Shown here piece by piece: positions 17,054 to 26,400 of a DNA stretch of 49,393 bases. A program made the translations under genes and the position numbers. Origin of the DNA: Lentisphaerae bacterium ADurb.Bin082 (GTDB lineage: Bacteria > Verrucomicrobiota > Lentisphaeria > Oligosphaerales > Oligosphaeraceae); contig MWEG01000080.1 in assembly GCA_002070945.1 (NCBI GenBank), positions 1 through 49,393 on the forward strand. Reading direction: 5' to 3'. The notes below the pieces were generated by a model. It was not told the origin of the DNA, ran no database searches, and saw only the letters and a program-made list of their open reading frames with translations. Position 1 is the stretch's first letter. The number at the start of each line of letters is the position of its first letter.

Positions 17054-17881
17054 CTACCACAAGGCCATGGTCTTGACGGCGTGGACGGCTTCGCGCAGAG
17101 GCTGTCCGCCCACTTCGGCTGAGAACCATCCGTCATAGCCGCTGGCCTTCAGCATGTTGACGCAGAGTTCGCCTTGGGCGGCGCCATTGCCGATCAGGCA
17201 GCCTTTGTATTGCACGCCATGTACGGAGGTCAGGCCAGGGCGATCATCGGGCAGCCGCCGTTCAAAATCCTTGATGTGGACATGGCATACGCGGTCCGCC
17301 ACCAGGGGCAGAATCTCGCTGGGGAGATCGCCGCCCAGGAGGAAGTTGCCATTGTCAAAAGTGAACTTGGCGGTGCCGCCTGCGTAATCGAGCACTTCCA
17401 GGCAATGCTTGGCCGAGGCCGCAAAATGCGGATAGACGCCGAAATTCTCGATGCAGATAGTCACGCCCGAGCCGGCTGCCGCAGCTGCGGCTTTGCCCAG
17501 CGTCTCGCCGTAGATTTTCCGTCCGTCCTCATTGCTCATGCCTTCGGCCGGCTTGCTTCCGGGAATCATGACAATGGGGCATTGGAGCACATCGCGGGCA
17601 AAGTCGACCTGGCGCTTGCAGTCCTCCAGCGCCTTGGCACGGTCGGCCTCGCACGTCCCGACCAGGTTCAATCCGACGTCATAGCACGAGTAGGCCATGC
17701 CGGCATCGCGGGCGGCGGCGTGGAATTCGGCCCATTTATCCGGGTCTTTGACGATCCATGACCACATCGGCTCAATGGCCCGCGCCCCTGCGCACCACAA
17801 ATCGCGCACCAGCTGCCGAGCTTCAAACACACCCTGGCTCAAGCCAGTGTGAAACGGGAACAGCATCACCGACAACTTCAT
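17054..17881 (-). CDS. Sugar phosphate isomerase/epimerase (xylose-isomerase-like TIM barrel)
   Basis: The 275-residue protein belongs to the AP endonuclease 2/xylose isomerase-like TIM barrels. Metal-ligand strands are recognisable in order: ICIENFG (Glu), FTFDNGN (Asp), VCHVHIKD (His and Asp) and WFSAEVGG (Glu). AGGAGA lies 8 nt before the ATG. Members isomerise or epimerise keto-sugars, or act in inositol catabolism (IolE, IolI). It is the first gene leftward of the divergent region 17882-18143, facing a DegT aminotransferase. A second enzyme of the same fold is encoded at 19532, so the cluster holds two such barrels. Confidence 0.88.
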   Translation of the reverse strand: MKLSVMLFPFHTGLSQGVFEARQLVRDLWCAGARAIEPMWSWIVKDPDKWAEFHAAARDAGMAYSCYDVGLNLVGTCEADRAKALEDCKRQVDFARDVLQCPIVMIPGSKPAEGMSNEDGRKIYGETLGKAAAAAAGSGVTICIENFGVYPHFAASAKHCLEVLDYAGGTAKFTFDNGNFLLGGDLPSEILPLVADRVCHVHIKDFERRLPDDRPGLTSVHGVQYKGCLIGNGAAQGELCVNMLKASGYDGWFSAEVGGQPLREAVHAVKTMALW

Positions 17882-18143
17882 CGTGGTTTTCTCCTGAATA
17901 AGTCGTTTTCATCCTGCCGCCAGAGCCGGACTCCATGCCCCGGTCAAGAAGACATACAAGACAACACTATAATTCTTCTTCTTGGCCTCGCAACCGTTTC
18001 CCCGAAAAAGCAATTAATTCCATGCTTCTGGCTGTTGCCGAAGCCGTTTTCGACAATACTTTAATAAGCAGAGTAGGCATCACCGCTTGTGCTGCAACCG
18101 GCCTCACGGCCATTCACCCGTCCCCCCACTTCAGGAGCGCATC
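17882..18143. promoter_or_regulatory. Divergent promoter region
   Basis: These 262 bp separate the leftward isomerase/dehydrogenase genes from the rightward aminotransferase. A perfect TATAAT occurs on the plus strand at 17968-17973, preceded by a poor -35, and would give a leader of about 165 nt for the aminotransferase. The interval contains none of the repeat families seen elsewhere, which is unusual for this window. I see no clear operator. Confidence 0.4.
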
Positions 18144-19421
18144 ATGGCAAAACTCGCAATCAACGGCGGCAAGAAACTCATTCCCCCAGGCGCCATCAAG
18201 AACTGGCCCCCCATTGACGACATTGACCGCAAGATGGTCATGGCTTCCTTGGAGGGCGGCCAGCACGCCTTTGGCCCGGACTGCAAGGCTTTCCAAGAGG
18301 AATTCGCCGCCTACACCGGCAACAAATTCGCGATTTTCACCAACAGCGGCACGGCTGCCCTGCACATGTGCGTCGTCGCCGCCGGCATCAGCGCTGGCGA
18401 TCAAGTGATCGTCACCTCCTATTCCTGGTCTTCCAGCGCCACCTGCATCCTGCATCACAACGCCATCCCGGTCTTTGTCGACATCAACTTCGAGACCATG
18501 AACATTGACGAGGACAAGATCGAGGCGGCCATCACGCCTAAGACCAAAGCGATCATCGCCGTGAACCTGCATGGTCTGACCTGCAACTACGACAAGCTGC
18601 GCGCCATCGCCAAAAAGCACAAGCTGGTCATCATTGAAGACTCCTGCCAGGCTCATGGTGCCAAATTCAAGGGCGTCAACGCTGGCAAGCTGGGCGACTG
18701 CGCGGCTTTCAGCTTCAACCAGAACAAGTGCCTCTGCTCTGGCGAGGGCGGCATGTTCGTGACTGACAACGAGGAGATGGCCAAGAAGGCCGCCCAGCTA
18801 TGGAGCTTCGGCGAAACCGCCACTCCGCTGGAATCGCGCGACTACCACTCCTACGCCCTCGGCTGGATGTACCGCGGTGCCAGCCTGCCAGCCGCCTTTG
18901 GCCGCGCCCAGTTGACCAAGATGAACAGCTACTTCAACACCATCCAGGAAAACGCCGCTGTCCTGACTGACAAGATCAAGGACATCAAGGGTCTGATCAT
19001 CCCGGTGCAGCCGGAAGGCTACCTGCACAACTGGTACAACTACACCAGCCGCATTGACATGAAGGCCATTGGCTGGACCGGCGCGCCAACGGCTATGCGG
19101 GACGCCATCATGGGCGCCCTCCAGGCGGAAGGCGCTCCAGTCGGCATCTGGCAGCGCTTCATCCTGCCGGACATGACCGTGTTCAAGGCCAAGAACGCCT
19201 ACGGAGGAGGCTGCCCGTGGTCCTGCCCGTTTGCGGACAAGCTCGGAGAAAAGGTCAACTACTGCCGCGAAGACTTCCCAGTGGCACAGCGTCACTGTGA
19301 CACCCACTTCGGCATGACCGTGCCGCTGCGCGCTCCCAACACCACCGCCAGTGCGGCGCTGGTCGGCGAGGCCTTCCTGAAGGTCTTTGATAACCTGAAC
19401 GAGCTGAAGGTCAAAGCCTGA
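18144..19421 (+). CDS. DegT/DnrJ/EryC1/StrS-family aminotransferase
   Basis: The 425-residue PLP enzyme starts at the ATG at 18144, which has AGGAG 6 nt upstream; an upstream in-frame start at 18087 is not supported. Key features are the family N-terminus AINGGKKLIPPGAIKNWPP, the TNSGTAALH cofactor loop, the aspartate-containing IIEDSCQAHGA, and the probable PLP lysine K195 in SFNQNKCLCSGEGG. Length is typical of AHBA synthase-like members. These enzymes transaminate keto-sugars or keto-cyclitols to amino sugars or aminocyclitols. With two isomerases and two or three dehydrogenases nearby, the cluster could make or break an aminosugar or aminocyclitol. Confidence 0.9.
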   Translation: MAKLAINGGKKLIPPGAIKNWPPIDDIDRKMVMASLEGGQHAFGPDCKAFQEEFAAYTGNKFAIFTNSGTAALHMCVVAAGISAGDQVIVTSYSWSSSATCILHHNAIPVFVDINFETMNIDEDKIEAAITPKTKAIIAVNLHGLTCNYDKLRAIAKKHKLVIIEDSCQAHGAKFKGVNAGKLGDCAAFSFNQNKCLCSGEGGMFVTDNEEMAKKAAQLWSFGETATPLESRDYHSYALGWMYRGASLPAAFGRAQLTKMNSYFNTIQENAAVLTDKIKDIKGLIIPVQPEGYLHNWYNYTSRIDMKAIGWTGAPTAMRDAIMGALQAEGAPVGIWQRFILPDMTVFKAKNAYGGGCPWSCPFADKLGEKVNYCREDFPVAQRHCDTHFGMTVPLRAPNTTASAALVGEAFLKVFDNLNELKVKA

Positions 19422-19531
19422 CCAGCGCTCCCAGTCGCCGGGACGAAGCGTTGCCCATACAGGCCGCGCTTCGTCCCGGACTGATCTCCTGCATCCATCC
19501 GTATGTTTGTTTTTTTAGACAGGAACGCGCC

Positions 19532-20356
19532 ATGAAACTGTGCATGATGAGCTACACCGTCGCCAGGCTGCCTGGCTTCGACCTCCCGAACACCTTCAAG
19601 ATGACCAATGACCTCGGCCTTGAGGGCATGGACATGGTCTCCCTCTACACCTACACCGCCGCCGAAGTCCGCAACATGGCTGACGACCACCAGGTGCCCA
19701 TCGTCGCCTATACGTTCTTCGCCAATGAACTCGGGAAAAACACCGCCGAAGAACGTCAGGCCGGCGTGGACAAGGCCAAGGTCGGCATCGAAACCGCCGT
19801 CGCCCTAGGCGCACCAGTCGTCATGATTCCGCCCAGCCCGCCGGCCGGCATCACTGACGCTGACCTCTGCCGCCGCAACTACATTGAAGGCTTGAAACTC
19901 ATCGCGCCGTTCGCCGAGCAGGCCGGTGTTGCCCTGACCGTGGAAAACTTCCCTGGACTGTATTCGCCGTTTGTGACCTCGGGCGACTTTCTCCAGGCAA
20001 AAGCCGCAGTCCCCAGCCTCAAATTGACCTTTGACAACGGCAATGCCGCCAGCGGCGAAGACGTCGGCACGTCGTTCCGTAAAGTCGCTAAAGACGTGGC
20101 GCACTGCCACTTCAAGGACTGGAAAATCCGCCAGGACCCGGCCGAAGGTTGGCGCCAGATGCGTGACGGACGCTACTACAAGGCAGCCTTGATCGGCGAA
20201 GGCGACATCGACCAAAAGGCAACCATCGCCGCCATGCTCGAAGCCGGCTACGACAAGTACATCAACATTGAATACGAAGGCAACGACTACACAGCCGTCG
20301 ACGCCATCGCCAAAGCCGCTGACTACCTGCGCCGCGAAATCGCAGCAGCGAAGTAA
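19532..20356 (+). CDS. Sugar phosphate isomerase/epimerase (second TIM-barrel copy)
   Basis: The 274-residue TIM-barrel protein starts at ATG 19532 (AGGA upstream); an in-frame start at 19451 lies in the spacer after the aminotransferase and is not favoured. Metal-ligand strands are LTVENFPG (Glu), LTFDNGN (Asp), VAHCHFKDWK (His and Asp) and NIEYEGND (Glu). It differs clearly from the enzyme at 17054, so it is not a recent duplicate. It follows the aminotransferase by 110 bp. A TGGAC repeat array begins directly at its stop codon. Confidence 0.88.
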   Translation: MKLCMMSYTVARLPGFDLPNTFKMTNDLGLEGMDMVSLYTYTAAEVRNMADDHQVPIVAYTFFANELGKNTAEERQAGVDKAKVGIETAVALGAPVVMIPPSPPAGITDADLCRRNYIEGLKLIAPFAEQAGVALTVENFPGLYSPFVTSGDFLQAKAAVPSLKLTFDNGNAASGEDVGTSFRKVAKDVAHCHFKDWKIRQDPAEGWRQMRDGRYYKAALIGEGDIDQKATIAAMLEAGYDKYINIEYEGNDYTAVDAIAKAADYLRREIAAAK

Positions 20357-20481
20357 TGGACAGTGGACAATGGACGTTAGTGGACTTTAGTGGACTTTAA
20401 TGGACGTTAATAGACGATGGACTGTGGACTTTAGTGGACGTTAGTGGCAGTGGACGTGGACTTTAGTGGACGCCAGTGGAC
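20357..20481 (+). repeat. TGGAC-box element
   Basis: The element starts immediately after the TAA stop of the upstream isomerase gene and runs as TGGAC boxes spaced 7 or 10 bp. It carries the shared irregularities ATAGACGATGGAC and TGGCAGTGGACGTGGAC. The array aligns box for box with the copies at 9148, 14712 (complement) and 49018. It would be transcribed in the 3' untranslated region. Confidence 0.88.
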
Positions 20482-20517
20482 GGCGCGTCCCTTAATGTCC
20501 ACAACCCCACGCCCCAC

Positions 20518-20645
20518 GCCCATTAAATCACGTTACGCAGTGCGACAACCATCCCATTTATTCCGCCTCACCCAGGGCTGCGCTTCGCTTGCCCTGGGCT
20601 TTTTGTTTCAGCCCTTCGAGCCTTCGCCGCTTCGCAGCTGTGGAC
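20518..20645 (+). repeat. Dispersed repeat with CCCAGGGC/GCCCTGGG hairpin, terminator-like
   Basis: CCCAGGGC (20571-20578) and GCCCTGGG (20591-20598) form an 8-bp stem followed by CTTTTTG, resembling an intrinsic terminator for the rightward genes. The surrounding 125 bp is a dispersed repeat: a recognisable inverted copy occupies about 30119-30236, sharing ATCACGTTACGCAG and GTTTCAGCCCT. The 500-bp gap 20357-20858 is otherwise made of TGGAC boxes, a REP-like hairpin and ATTCAGC heptamers. No gene is seen in it. Confidence 0.7.
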
Positions 20646-20673
20646 TTGGTGGACGGTGTGGACGTAGTAGACA

Positions 20674-20790
20674 GCGGCTGCGGCATCGTACGTAGTTCAA
20701 GCTTCAGCTTGCAGTATGTTGTGGCCTTGTAGGACACTCGCAGTGGACATTGTGGACATGGTGGACATAGTGGACGAAGGCAAGCGTATA
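20674..20790 (+). repeat. REP-like hairpin and TGGAC boxes, left arm of 76-bp inverted repeat
   Basis: Positions 20691-20766 match the complement of 23177-23252 at 74 of 76 bases. The element contains a 31-nt REP-like unit (20692-20722) with the stem core CAAGCT-TC-AGCTTG, then TGGAC boxes. A longer overlapping segment, 20674-20727, matches a second unit at 23122-23175 in complement. Together the arms bracket the sugar transferase, AraC and fucU genes. Further down, 20822-20847 contain ATTCAGC-type heptamers. Confidence 0.92.
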
Positions 20791-20858
20791 TAGCTCAGGC
20801 ACGATTCTCTCGCCCCTTCAACATTCAACACTCAGCATTCAGCATTCAGACCCTCGCC

Positions 20859-21536
20859 CTAGACTGCTCCGGTTCCTTTCAGGACGACGCCCAGGGTTTT
20901 TCCCAGGATCATCAGGTCGAGCCAGGGCGACCAGTTTTCGACATAGTGCATATCCAGGGCGACCCGTTCAGCGTATGTGGTATTGCTTCGTCCTGACACC
21001 TGCCACAAGCCGGTCATGCCGGGTTGGACGGTCAGCAGGTCTGTGAGATGTTCTCCGTAAAGCTCGCGTTCCTGTTCCACGATTGGCCGCGGCCCGACCA
21101 GTGCCATGTCGCCACGCAGGACGTTCCACAGCTGCGGCAGCTCATCCAGCGAAGTCCGCCGCAGAATTTTCCCTAGCGGCGTGATTCGGGGGTCGTTGCT
21201 GAGCTTGAATTTGCGTTGCCATTCTCGCATCAGCTCCGGGTTTTCATCCAGGATAGCTTCGAGTTTCTGGTCTGCATCTACGAACATAGTGCGGAATTTC
21301 AGCACATAGATGGTTCGTCCATGCCGGCCGATCCGGCGGGCGCGGTAGATAGCCGGCCCAGGGCTGGTGAGCTTGATCAGCAGCGCCAGCAGCGTTCCCA
21401 GGGGCAGAAACACCACGAACAGCAGCACTGTCAGCGGCAATTCCCAAGCTGCCTTGATCTGGCGGTATTTTTCCAGACGCAAGCGCGTCGGCGGCCTGCC
21501 TTCCTTATTCCCGCTGCTGTTGTGTTCTCCTGCCAT
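20859..21536 (-). CDS. Undecaprenyl-phosphate sugar-1-phosphate transferase (WbaP/ExoY type)
   Basis: The 225-residue protein has a single N-terminal membrane segment (ELPLTVLLFVVFLPLGTLLALLIKLTSPGP, about residues 33-62, with the conserved SPGP break). The cytoplasmic catalytic domain follows: KFRTM, the DPRITPLGKILRRTSLDELPQ region with the Asp-Glu pair, DMALVGPRP, PGMTGLWQVSGRS and the C-terminal DLMILGKTL. It matches the short ExoY-like form, lacking the extra membrane helices of WbaP. It would transfer a sugar-1-phosphate to undecaprenyl phosphate to start an exopolysaccharide or O-antigen repeat unit. AGGGGGAG lies before the ATG. It follows the AraC gene by 33 bp. Confidence 0.92.
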   Translation of the reverse strand: MAGEHNSSGNKEGRPPTRLRLEKYRQIKAAWELPLTVLLFVVFLPLGTLLALLIKLTSPGPAIYRARRIGRHGRTIYVLKFRTMFVDADQKLEAILDENPELMREWQRKFKLSNDPRITPLGKILRRTSLDELPQLWNVLRGDMALVGPRPIVEQERELYGEHLTDLLTVQPGMTGLWQVSGRSNTTYAERVALDMHYVENWSPWLDLMILGKTLGVVLKGTGAV

Positions 21537-21569
21537 ATCTCCCCCTGCTGGCCATTCCCGCCGGGAGTT

Positions 21570-22433
21570 TCATTCTGTCGCTCTCATCTTGGCGTCGATG
21601 TTCTTTCGCCGCCAATGCGCCAGGGCTGAGCTTGATTGCAGGCCCAGCTCATCGGCGATCACCTTCATGGACACGCCTTCGGCCAGCAGCTCGTAGTAGC
21701 GTTGCCGCCGGACTTCATTGATAACCTCGTACACGGTCATGCCAACGTGCTGTCGGAACAATCGCAGGAAGTGCGACCGGCTGAATCCGGCCATGCGCGC
21801 CAGCGTCGTCACATCAACGCCTCGGCCTGCGGTGTGTTGGAGGAACTGCTTGATTTCCAGGATGGCTTCCTTCTGCACACTGCTGCCACCGGGCGGTTGT
21901 TCTGCCGCTGCGATCACATCTGTGAACAGCACGCTGAACAATGCGCACAGCTGCGCCTGCGCCAATTCCAGCCGCGTCGGGCCGCCTTTAGCAGCAGCGT
22001 CCCACGCATGGTTTAAACGCTTGATCAATTCCGGCGATTTGCAGGAATAACGAAAATCATTGCCATAGCGTCCACTGCGGACTTCTATGCCTTGGCAGGT
22101 GATGAAGCCTGGTGCGAAGTACATCCACATCTGGTCGCTGTCAGGCGCAGTAGGCGGAAAGCCGCCGTCATGGCGTTCGCCGACATCATAGAGGAACACA
22201 GTTCCTGGGCCGCCGTGATAGACAACGCCATTCAAGCCTTGGGTGACTTCGCCCTGCAAGACAAGCATGGCTTCGCGGTGTGCATGCACTTGCGTGAACT
22301 GCCGACGCCATGCCGCGTCGCGTTCCTGGCCAAAGGGCACCTGTGCCAACGCCCATTCGGAATCAGCAAACGTGGCTACCAGCCGAAGAGGACATCCGCC
22401 CAAAAGCACACGCTGTTTTGCTTCTGTCAACAT
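21570..22433 (-). CDS. AraC-family transcriptional regulator
   Basis: The 287-residue regulator has an N-terminal cupin-like sensor (about residues 45-140, with HAHREAMLVLQGEVTQGLNG) and a C-terminal double helix-turn-helix. DNA-binding features are GVDVTTLARMAGFSRSHFLR, followed by FRQHVGMTVYEVINEVRRQR. The second helix-turn-helix (ADELGLQSSSALAHWRRK) departs from the usual FSSQSYFSRVFKK form, so its specificity may be unusual. The gene lies between fucU and the sugar transferase on the same strand. A plausible, unproven role is to sense a sugar and control these neighbours. Confidence 0.88.
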   Translation of the reverse strand: MLTEAKQRVLLGGCPLRLVATFADSEWALAQVPFGQERDAAWRRQFTQVHAHREAMLVLQGEVTQGLNGVVYHGGPGTVFLYDVGERHDGGFPPTAPDSDQMWMYFAPGFITCQGIEVRSGRYGNDFRYSCKSPELIKRLNHAWDAAAKGGPTRLELAQAQLCALFSVLFTDVIAAAEQPPGGSSVQKEAILEIKQFLQHTAGRGVDVTTLARMAGFSRSHFLRLFRQHVGMTVYEVINEVRRQRYYELLAEGVSMKVIADELGLQSSSALAHWRRKNIDAKMRATE

Positions 22434-22555
22434 CTGCCCTGCACTCCTAAATGCGGTCGCTGCGACGGCTGAAATGCCGAGCGTCGTTTCCGGCAGCCGG
22501 CGCTGCTGACGCCTTTTGCGACCGTGTCCTGCCCAGCGTGTTCAGGCTTTGTCGT

Positions 22556-22984
22556 TCACGGGCACGGCGTCACCCCTTTTTGCAGGATGATATTGCCATA
22601 CTTGCGCGTCTCGCCGGTATGGACAATGCAATACGCCGTCCGAGCCAGGTCATAAAAGGCGAAGCGCTCGACAAAGTCAATCGCGCTTTGGCAATGGTGC
22701 GCCACCTCTTCTGAGCAGCTGTGGACATAGTCGGCGTCAAGCGAATCACCCGCCACCGGCGCCATCATGGCCACCGGATGGGCGACATACGCATCCAGCT
22801 CGAACAAAGGCAGAATTCCGCGCAACAGCTCGGGAATGCCGAGGCCATCGGCACGAATGACACGCGGCCCCAGGGTGTGAGAGGGAAAATGCGCGTCAGC
22901 CAGGACGATCTTATCGCCATGGCCCATTTCCGCCAGGCTTTTCAACAATTCGGGACTAATGCAGGGAGCAATGCCTTTTAACAT
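22556..22984 (-). CDS. fucU: L-fucose mutarotase (FucU/RbsD family)
   Basis: The 142-residue protein starts at ATG 22984, giving the family's normal length; the longer reading to 23200 runs into the repeat region and is rejected. It begins [20 protein letters not shown] and carries the hallmarks [14 protein letters not shown] (with the catalytic-site His), [18 protein letters not shown], and the C-terminal [15 protein letters not shown]. FucU interconverts alpha and beta anomers of L-fucose. No fucose isomerase or kinase is present in the window. Upstream AGAGG supports the start. It is followed by araC (122-bp gap) and the sugar transferase on the same strand. Confidence 0.92.
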   Translation of the reverse strand: MLKGIAPCISPELLKSLAEMGHGDKIVLADAHFPSHTLGPRVIRADGLGIPELLRGILPLFELDAYVAHPVAMMAPVAGDSLDADYVHSCSEEVAHHCQSAIDFVERFAFYDLARTAYCIVHTGETRKYGNIILQKGVTPCP

Positions 22985-23121
22985 AGCGTCAACGACCTCT
23001 CTGCTGCCTACAGGCAGCTGTACAGACAATACGTTTGCCTGAATCGCGTCGACGCAGGCAAATTCATAAAGAAAATTTATCCTGGCAATGATGTTATGCA
23101 AATCGCTCCAGGGGCGAACAG

Positions 23122-23284
23122 AGGCTACAACATACTGCAAGCTGAAGCTTGAACTACGTACGATGCCGCAGCCGCCGTCCACCATGTCCACAATGTCCAC
23201 TGCGAGCGTCCTACAAGGCTACAACATACTGCAAGCTGAAGCTTGAACTACGTCCACCATGTCCACTAACGTCCACTGTCCACT
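23122..23284 (-). repeat. Right arm of 76-bp inverted repeat with two REP-like units and GTCCAC boxes
   Basis: Positions 23177-23252 are the complement of 20691-20766 with two mismatches. The region holds two complete REP-like units (23127-23157 and 23221-23251), each identical in complement to 20692-20722. A GTCCAC tail continues to 23284. A decayed related unit (GCAGCCTGAGACCTGGACTGC-like, with broken stem) lies at about 23385-23406. The 478-bp gap 22985-23462 holds only these repeats plus the leader of the glycosyltransferase gene. Confidence 0.92.
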
Positions 23285-23462
23285 AGAACCTACTACTCCT
23301 CTGCGAGTGGTTTTTTATCGTATTTGGATTACTTTAATGCAGGATTTGACATCGGCTCAAGGCCTGGATGGACGCTTACCCTACGGCAGCCTGAGACCTG
23401 GACTGCAAGCACACATCCCCACATATTTCTCATTAACCAAACTTCCACCCTTAGCCCTCCTC

Positions 23463-26400
23463 ATGAAAAAATTCTTCTCTCGCCACTGGCCGGAAGTGCT
23501 TTTAGTCCTGGCTGTTTTCCTGGTATTTGCACCGTCGCTGCTGTTTCCGCTGCTGCCGCATTGGGATGACAGTTCATCCATCCTCCTCAACCAGAGCCTC
23601 GCCTTCAGCAGGGAGAACATCTGGCATTACGCTGTCAACGGCTTTCAGGGCCTGTATACGCCCTTGACCATGTATTCCTTGATGTTGGACAACGCCTTGT
23701 TTGGCCAGTGCTACGCCTGCTTCCATGCTACAAGCATCGCGCTGCACTGCGGAGCGGCCCTGCTGCTAGTCAAAATTCTCCAACACTTAGGCATCCGCCG
23801 GGGCATCGCCATTTTAGCGGCCCTGCTTTGGGCGGTGCATCCGCAGCGCATCGAATCGCTCGTCTGGCTGACGGAACGCAAAGACGTGCTGTCTGGATTC
23901 TTAGCCATGTCCGCCGTCTATGTCCTCATGAAAACCCATGACCGGCAGGGCAGCTATTTGTCAGCGACGGTTCTGGCCATCCTCTCCATTGCGGCCAATC
24001 CAGCCACTGTCTTCCTGCCCCTGGTTTTTCTGGTCTACGTCCTCGCCAAGGGCGACTTGGCGCAAAGCTGGCGCAAGCTCATTTTGCCGACGGCCTGCTA
24101 TGGGTTCTATGCTTTGCTTGCCCTTGCCATCAGCCAACGCCTGGCCTTCGGCAATCCGACTGTCCTGCCGCCGCCGATTCGCTTCCTCGAAATTGCCACC
24201 CACAACGTCCTCTTCTACATATCCAACACGGTGCTTCCCCTCAACCTCAACCCTGTCTATCCGCTGGTTGATTTCCATGACTGGTGGATCATCCCCGTAT
24301 TCGTCGCGTTTTTTGCGGTTGTCCTCGCCTGGTCGCACTGGGCTGTACGCGACGCCCGCTGGCTATTAGGGGCGCTCCTCGGCTTTGGCGCCGCCTGGCT
24401 AGCCATGTTTGCGCCCAATGGCAACGGCGTCATCTTCAATCCAGTCGACTATGCCGACCGCTACAGCTACGCCGCCGCTGCTGTGCTGGTCGCGTTCACT
24501 GCCTTTCTGTTTGACCGCATCATCCACCGTCGACCGGCGACAGCCAAGGCCATCCTGGCTTTAGTCGTCTTGCTGGCAGGCTTTGCAGCCGTCCGCTTCA
24601 GCCAGTATCTGCCTCTATGGAAAGATTCCAAGCTGCTCTTCACTCATGCCATCAACTCCCTCCCTGAGGGCGTCACTCCCAATGACAAGGCCATCCACAA
24701 TGTCGCCATCATCAGTTTGGACGAAAATGACGCCGACGCCCTGGAACGCTCTGCCCTGGCTATGCTCAAGCTCTCGCTCGGCGAACTGGGCAAAGACTCC
24801 CGCGACACGGTCAGGCACCGCCAGTTCAGGGAAAACAACGGCACACTGCTCCTGACCGCCGCCAAAATCATGCAGCAGAAAGACGACGAGGCGCTCCGCC
24901 TGACCGAAGCCTTATACATGCGCAACAGCGCCTATCTCCAGGGAGAGATGTTCGACCCGCAGGCGACCATGCCTCGCCTCCTGAATCTGCTGACCGAACT
25001 GTTCTGTCGCAACAACAGACGCGACGAAGCAGCCCGACTACGGGCGGAATTCCCTAATCCCCTGCATCAAGAGCATATCCATCCGTCCATTTCCAATAGC
25101 CTTGCCCGACTCAGCTTCCTGCTGGGTGACTTCCAGACTGCCCTGGCTCTCTGGCAACAGTTGGAAAAATATCCGGGAAACCAGAACTACACCAGGGAGC
25201 GGATCCGGGAGACGCGGGAGGCCATCGCCGCCCAGACGCCGACTGCCCACAGCGTAGGCGCAGCAGGCATGGACGTCAACGCGCCCTCGGACTTCATCGC
25301 CCGCGTCGACGGCGCCAATCCCCTCCCGTCGTCGATAACGGCTGACGACGCCCGCCCCTTCCATGTTCGTGCTGTCCTGATGGCGATTCTGCTCTGCCTG
25401 TCTCTGCTGGCTCTGGCGTTTGCCGCCGTAGCCCCGACGCATTTTCCCAAAGCCTGGCGATTCGCCGTCAACGTGCTGGCAGAACACTGGCCGACATTGG
25501 CGCTGGTCGCCGCCGTCTTTCTGTGTTTCTCGCCCACACTGGCTTTCAAAACGATTAAGCATTGGGACGATGCCACCTATATCTCCAACAATCCCAATCT
25601 GCACTTCACCTGGGAAAACATCAAGCTTTATGCTCTCAATGGCTTCCTTGGCCTGCACACGCCCCTGACCATGTATTCCTTGATGTTAGACAAGGCGTTG
25701 TACGGCCATAACCATTTTGTCGGCTTCCATCTCACCGCCATTGTATTGCAAAGCGTTGCTGCGCTTTTTCTCAACCTCATCCTGCGCCATCTCGGCGTCC
25801 GCAAAACCATCGCCTGCCTAGCCGCCTTTCTGTGGGCTGTGCATCCCCAGCGCCTGGAGTCAGTCGCCTGGCTGGCGGAACGCAAAGACGTTTTATCCGG
25901 CTGCCTGGGCTTGGCAGCTGTCTATGTCTTTATGAAAACGCATGACCGCCGGGGCAGATATTTTCTGGCGGCGGCGCTGACCATCCTGTCCATTGCCGCC
26001 AAACCGGCCACCATCCTGCTACCCGTAGTGTTTCTCGCCTACGTTTTTTATCGCGGCGACCTGAAGCAGACCTGGCGCCGCCTGCTGCCGCCAGCGCTTG
26101 CCTACCTTAGCTATTTCGGGGTGGTCTTGACGACTACCCAGCGCCTGGCGCATGGCGACCCGCCCGCCATCGCGCCGCTGCCGCGCTTCGTGGAGCTGAT
26201 TTCACACAACGTCATCTTCTACATTTCCAGCACTGTCTTTCCCGTTCATCTCAACCCGGTCTATCCCCTGGTTGACTTCCATGACTGGTGGATCATCCCG
26301 CCCTTCATTCTCCTGGCAGTCGGCGTGTACGCCCTGGCTCGCTGGGCTGGCCTAGACCGCCGCTGGCTGCTCGGCAGTGTCCTCGGCTTTGGCGCCGCCT

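Noticed and set aside
18087..18143. Upstream start for the DegT aminotransferase
   Set aside because: No ribosome site precedes it, while ATG 18144 has AGGAG and gives the standard family N-terminus.
20571..20598. Insertion-sequence end
   Set aside because: No transposase ORF or target duplication was found beside it; it fits a dispersed hairpin repeat with terminator-like features.
22985..23200. 72-residue N-terminal extension of FucU
   Set aside because: The extension lies in the repeat region, and FucU proteins begin at the MLKGI position.
23259..23462. 68-residue N-terminal extension of the duplicated glycosyltransferase
   Set aside because: It reads through GTCCAC repeats and an REP-like unit; the real protein begins at a hydrophobic helix at 23463.
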